Shown here piece by piece: positions 6,020 through 7,564 of a DNA stretch of 7,564 nt (position 1 is the stretch's first letter; every line of letters starts with the position of its first letter). A program made the position numbers and the translations under genes. A model generated the notes under the pieces. It searched no databases and had not been told where the DNA came from. It saw only the letters and a program-made list of their open reading frames with translations. The stretch is from Acidimicrobiaceae bacterium. GTDB taxonomy: Bacteria > Actinomycetota > Acidimicrobiia > Acidimicrobiales > UBA10347. The stretch is taken from NCBI GenBank assembly GCA_003485885.1, contig DNHM01000176.1:1-7564 (forward strand). Reading direction: 5' to 3'.

Positions 6020-6416
6020 GAGATCCACAGGGTCCGCGGTCACGAAGGTTGGTGACTTGCTGGCCAAGCCGGTGACATTGCCGGCCCCGCTCGATCTCGA
6101 CCAACCGCCGGTTCAGGATCGACATCGACACCTGGGTGCCCTCGTCCAGGAACCAGTTGTCAAAGATACTTCCGTAGTCGGGTTCGGTCGCCCCGGTCAC
6201 CGACCGCATGGTCTTGGATGTCAGCCCGGCCTTGTGGCCCTTCACAACCCGGCCAGCCGAGACCTGGAGATCCGTGACGTACTGCCCAATGGCATAGGCA
6301 TTGTCGATGTCGGCCCCGTCGTAGGTCAGCGTGGTCGGTTCCATCCACTCGCGGGTCAACTCGGCGTGGAACAGCGCTTCGGCCGCCTCTTGTCGTTGTG
6401 CATCCATCATTGCCAT
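6006..6416 (-). pseudogene. Truncated MhpD-type 2-oxopent-4-enoate hydratase (FAH-like family)
   Basis: The 136-codon frame opens like hydratases/decarboxylases of the MhpD/HpaH/DmpE group, which act on 2-oxo-4-enoate intermediates of aromatic meta-cleavage. Matching motifs are DIDNAYAIGQYV (36-47), GRVVKGHKAGLTSK (55-68), TEPDYGSIFD (77-86) and VEIE (106-109). Glu107 and Glu109 fit the first two metal-binding glutamates of MhpD (Glu106 and Glu108, as I recall). Family likeness stops there. The last 27 codons look unlike the family, and the third metal-ligand Glu and the remaining 60% of a protein of about 260 residues are missing. I looked for the lost part in the other minus-strand frames down to the BrkB gene and found no family motif, so this is a deletion rather than a single frameshift. 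The ATG and a good GAGAGGA site eight bases upstream are intact, which suggests recent loss. An active enzyme is very unlikely. Confidence 0.75.
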
Positions 6417-6424
6417 GATCGATG

Positions 6425-6431
6425 TCCTCTC
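6425..6431 (-). promoter_or_regulatory. Ribosome binding site of the truncated hydratase
   Basis: On the minus strand this is GAGAGGA, eight bases before the ATG at 6416. It supports that start over the in-frame ATG codons three and four positions later, and shows that the 5' end of the broken gene is well preserved. Confidence 0.55.
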
Positions 6432-6489
6432 GTTCGCTCCCGGTGTTGCTGAGTACTCCGTGTCGCCGCATAGTCATTGCGGTTGCACA

Positions 6490-6509
6490 GTCAGCTGACG
6501 AGTCGGCTG
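6490..6509. promoter_or_regulatory. Operator-like dyad between hydratase remnant and second kinase gene
   Basis: CAGCTGAC-GA-GTCGGCTG (6492-6509) is an inverted repeat with arms matching at 7 of 8 positions, and GTCAGCTGAC (6490-6499) is a perfect 10-bp palindrome overlapping its left arm. It lies in the 159-bp divergent region, 54 bp before the -10 candidate of the kinase gene. The form fits a dimeric regulator site, but no regulator gene is in the window. Confidence 0.25.
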
Positions 6510-6544
6510 GCGTGCTCAAATGGCAGCAGAGGGAGGCGCTCGAG

Positions 6545-6568
6545 CTCATCGAACGATGGCACTACGCT
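6545..6568 (+). promoter_or_regulatory. Candidate promoter of the second kinase gene (shared 12-mer and TACGCT box)
   Basis: CTCATCGAACGA (6545-6556) is followed after 6 nt by TACGCT (6563-6568), a TANNNT box that ends 7 nt before the ATG at 6576. That spacing fits a leaderless transcript, and no Shine-Dalgarno sequence is present. The 12-mer is identical to the one upstream of the BrkB gene at 4960-4971. Confidence 0.35.
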
Positions 6569-6575
6569 GCCTTTG

Positions 6576-7478
6576 ATGCAGCTTCCTTCCGTTGCCGACG
6601 ACGCCCAGTTCGACGCGCTCATGGCCGATCCTGACCAGGTTGCTCGCTGCCTTGAATATGCGGCTACGGCGCTTGGGGTAGCACCGGTGTCGACGCCAGT
6701 TCGAGGTTCGGCCCTGATCGGTTTGAGCGAGTCATCGGTGATCAAGTTGATGGCGCCGTTCGACAACCAGCTCGCTTCGGTGGAACAGGTGTGTCTTCGC
6801 ACGCTCCATGGAGCGTTGCCGGTCGCCACACCCAGACTCATCGACAGCGGAACACTCGATGGATGGAGTTATGTCCACATGACACGGCTGCCCGGTGTTG
6901 AGCTCAAAGAGTGCTGGCCGACTCTCGGCAGCCGCCACAAACTGTCGATCGCGACCCAGCTCGGTGAGTGTCTGCCGATACTGCATCAACTCCCGGCACC
7001 GGCCGAGATTCCACGCTGCGACTGGTCGAGTTGGGCTACCAACCGGGTCGTAAACATCCACGACTATCTGCGGGATGTCCCCCCGGCGTGGGCCGATGTT
7101 GTGCCACAGGTGCTCGAATCTGCGGACCTCTCGGCAGGACAACAAGGATGGCTGCACACCGAGGTCATGCTCGAACATCTGCTCGTCCAAGTCGACGGCG
7201 ACAAGGTGCACCTGTCGGGCTTGTTTGACTTTGAGCCGTCGTGGGTTGCGCCGGTCCACTACGAATACGCATCCATAGCCATGTTCGTCAGCGCCGGCGA
7301 CAGGTCGATCCTGTCCGAAGTACTACGCGCGTCGCACCAGACGGTCAGCCCAGAGCGGCTGTTCGCGATGGCCATGATGCATCGGTACGGAAAACTCGCC
7401 TGGTACAAACAACGCCTCGGGGGACCCGACGATCTCCAAACATGGATCCAAACGTTCTTCAGCACGGACACGCTTTGA
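6576..7478 (+). CDS. APH-fold kinase-like protein with HTE....H catalytic loop
   Basis: A 300-residue soluble protein of the aminoglycoside phosphotransferase superfamily, distinct from the other kinase in this window. Visible elements: a nucleotide-loop-like RGSALIGLSESSVIKL (43-58) with Lys57 as the likely ATP lysine; a hinge region YVHMTRLPGVEL (99-110); the catalytic loop WLHTEVMLEHLLV (192-204); and FDFEPSW (217-223), where Asp218 should bind metal. The catalytic loop departs from HGDxxxxN: His194 is kept, the Asp is Glu196 and the Asn is His201. I recall a branch of actinobacterial APH-like proteins that shares this HTExMxEHL form with a following GLFDFEP, so it is probably a lineage trait rather than decay, though weak or no kinase activity is possible. 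The start at ATG 6576 is preferred because the 33 upstream in-frame codons, beginning with TTG, are Ser/Arg-rich and unlike the family. Substrate unknown; resistance should not be inferred. Confidence 0.85.
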   Translation: MQLPSVADDAQFDALMADPDQVARCLEYAATALGVAPVSTPVRGSALIGLSESSVIKLMAPFDNQLASVEQVCLRTLHGALPVATPRLIDSGTLDGWSYVHMTRLPGVELKECWPTLGSRHKLSIATQLGECLPILHQLPAPAEIPRCDWSSWATNRVVNIHDYLRDVPPAWADVVPQVLESADLSAGQQGWLHTEVMLEHLLVQVDGDKVHLSGLFDFEPSWVAPVHYEYASIAMFVSAGDRSILSEVLRASHQTVSPERLFAMAMMHRYGKLAWYKQRLGGPDDLQTWIQTFFSTDTL

Positions 7479-7508
7479 AGCGGGCATGGAAGCCGACCGC
7501 CTCACCAG

Positions 7509-7564
7509 TTAGCCCCGCTCACGGATGACGACGGGGTTTGTGAAGTGCTCGACGTGGGTAGATA
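7509..7564 (-). CDS. Possible C-terminal end of a minus-strand gene, cut by the window edge
   Basis: On the minus strand a frame enters from the right edge and runs for 17 codons to a TAA at 7509-7511, reading STHVEHFTNPVVIRERG. The residue mix looks like a real protein end, and the position, converging on the kinase gene with a 30-bp gap, fits the gene spacing elsewhere. It is too short to assign to a family, and an open frame of this length occurs easily by chance. Confidence 0.3.
   Translation of the reverse strand, partial: STHVEHFTNPVVIRERG

Noticed and set aside
5805..6452. Plus-strand frame (215 codons) across the BrkB end and the hydratase remnant
   Set aside because: It begins inside the BrkB coding region, crosses the tandem repeat and is antisense to the hydratase motifs. 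No domain is visible.
6477..6575. TTG start 99 bases upstream for the second kinase gene
   Set aside because: The extra residues are Ser/Arg-rich and unlike the family, and the stretch contains the dyad and promoter-like elements. The ATG at 6576 fits better.
1571..7478. Reading the two APH-fold genes plus the acetyltransferase as an antibiotic-resistance cluster
   Set aside because: Neither kinase resembles a known resistance enzyme closely, the GNAT is a tandem type of unknown acceptor, and the genes are in separate transcription units with no mobile element around them.
1..7564. Search for CRISPR arrays, tRNA or rRNA genes, transposases, integrases or toxin-antitoxin pairs
   Set aside because: No regularly spaced long repeats, RNA gene signatures or transposase/integrase motifs were seen. 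The only tandem repeat is the short 15-bp array at 5951-6010.

Overview
The window looks like a chromosomal segment of a moderately high-GC (about 60%) actinobacterium, possibly of the Acidimicrobiia/Ilumatobacter kind. That placement is an inference. It rests on base composition, the frequent GTC/GAC/CGA/CTC codons, the mix of families (two APH-fold kinases, a tandem GNAT, a YihY/BrkB membrane protein) and several starts with a TANNNT box 6-7 nt upstream and no Shine-Dalgarno sequence, which is a common actinobacterial arrangement. There are no rRNA or tRNA genes, CRISPR arrays, transposases or integrases. I found no convincing new multi-gene system. It reads as an ordinary housekeeping/accessory stretch with some odd details.

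Layout, left to right. A TauD/TfdA-type Fe(II)/2-oxoglutarate dioxygenase (+, 153-1046) faces a two-gene minus-strand operon. That operon holds an ACAD10-like APH-fold phosphotransferase (1571-2623) followed, with a 4-base ATGA overlap, by an unrecognised helical protein (1068-1574). A divergent 166-bp regulatory region with a perfect dyad and a 9-bp direct repeat separates the operon from a tandem-GNAT acetyltransferase (+, 2790-3704). The GNAT gene converges, with a 15-bp gap and a strong inverted repeat, on a MalY/PatB-type PLP enzyme (-, 3720-4937). A 59-bp divergent promoter region then leads to a YihY/BrkB inner-membrane protein (+, 4997-5923).

The right-hand part is less settled. A 15-bp-period tandem repeat (5951-6010) abuts the end of a truncated MhpD-type 2-oxo-acid hydratase (-, 6006-6416). 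The hydratase keeps its start, ribosome binding site and first two metal-ligand glutamates but has lost about the last 60% of the protein. Divergent from it is a second, unrelated APH-fold protein (+, 6576-7478) whose catalytic loop reads HTE....H instead of HGD....N. The window ends in what may be the last 17 codons of another minus-strand gene.

The genes are mostly single transcription units, so no shared pathway is evident. TauD (sulfonate oxygenation) and MalY (C-S lyase) are both sulfur-related families, but nothing in the layout ties them together. The most testable oddities are three. One is a 12-bp sequence, followed 5-6 nt later by a TACSCT box, shared by the promoter regions of the BrkB gene and the second kinase. 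The second is the truncated hydratase next to the short tandem repeat. The third is the two-gene phosphotransferase operon with an unknown helical partner.
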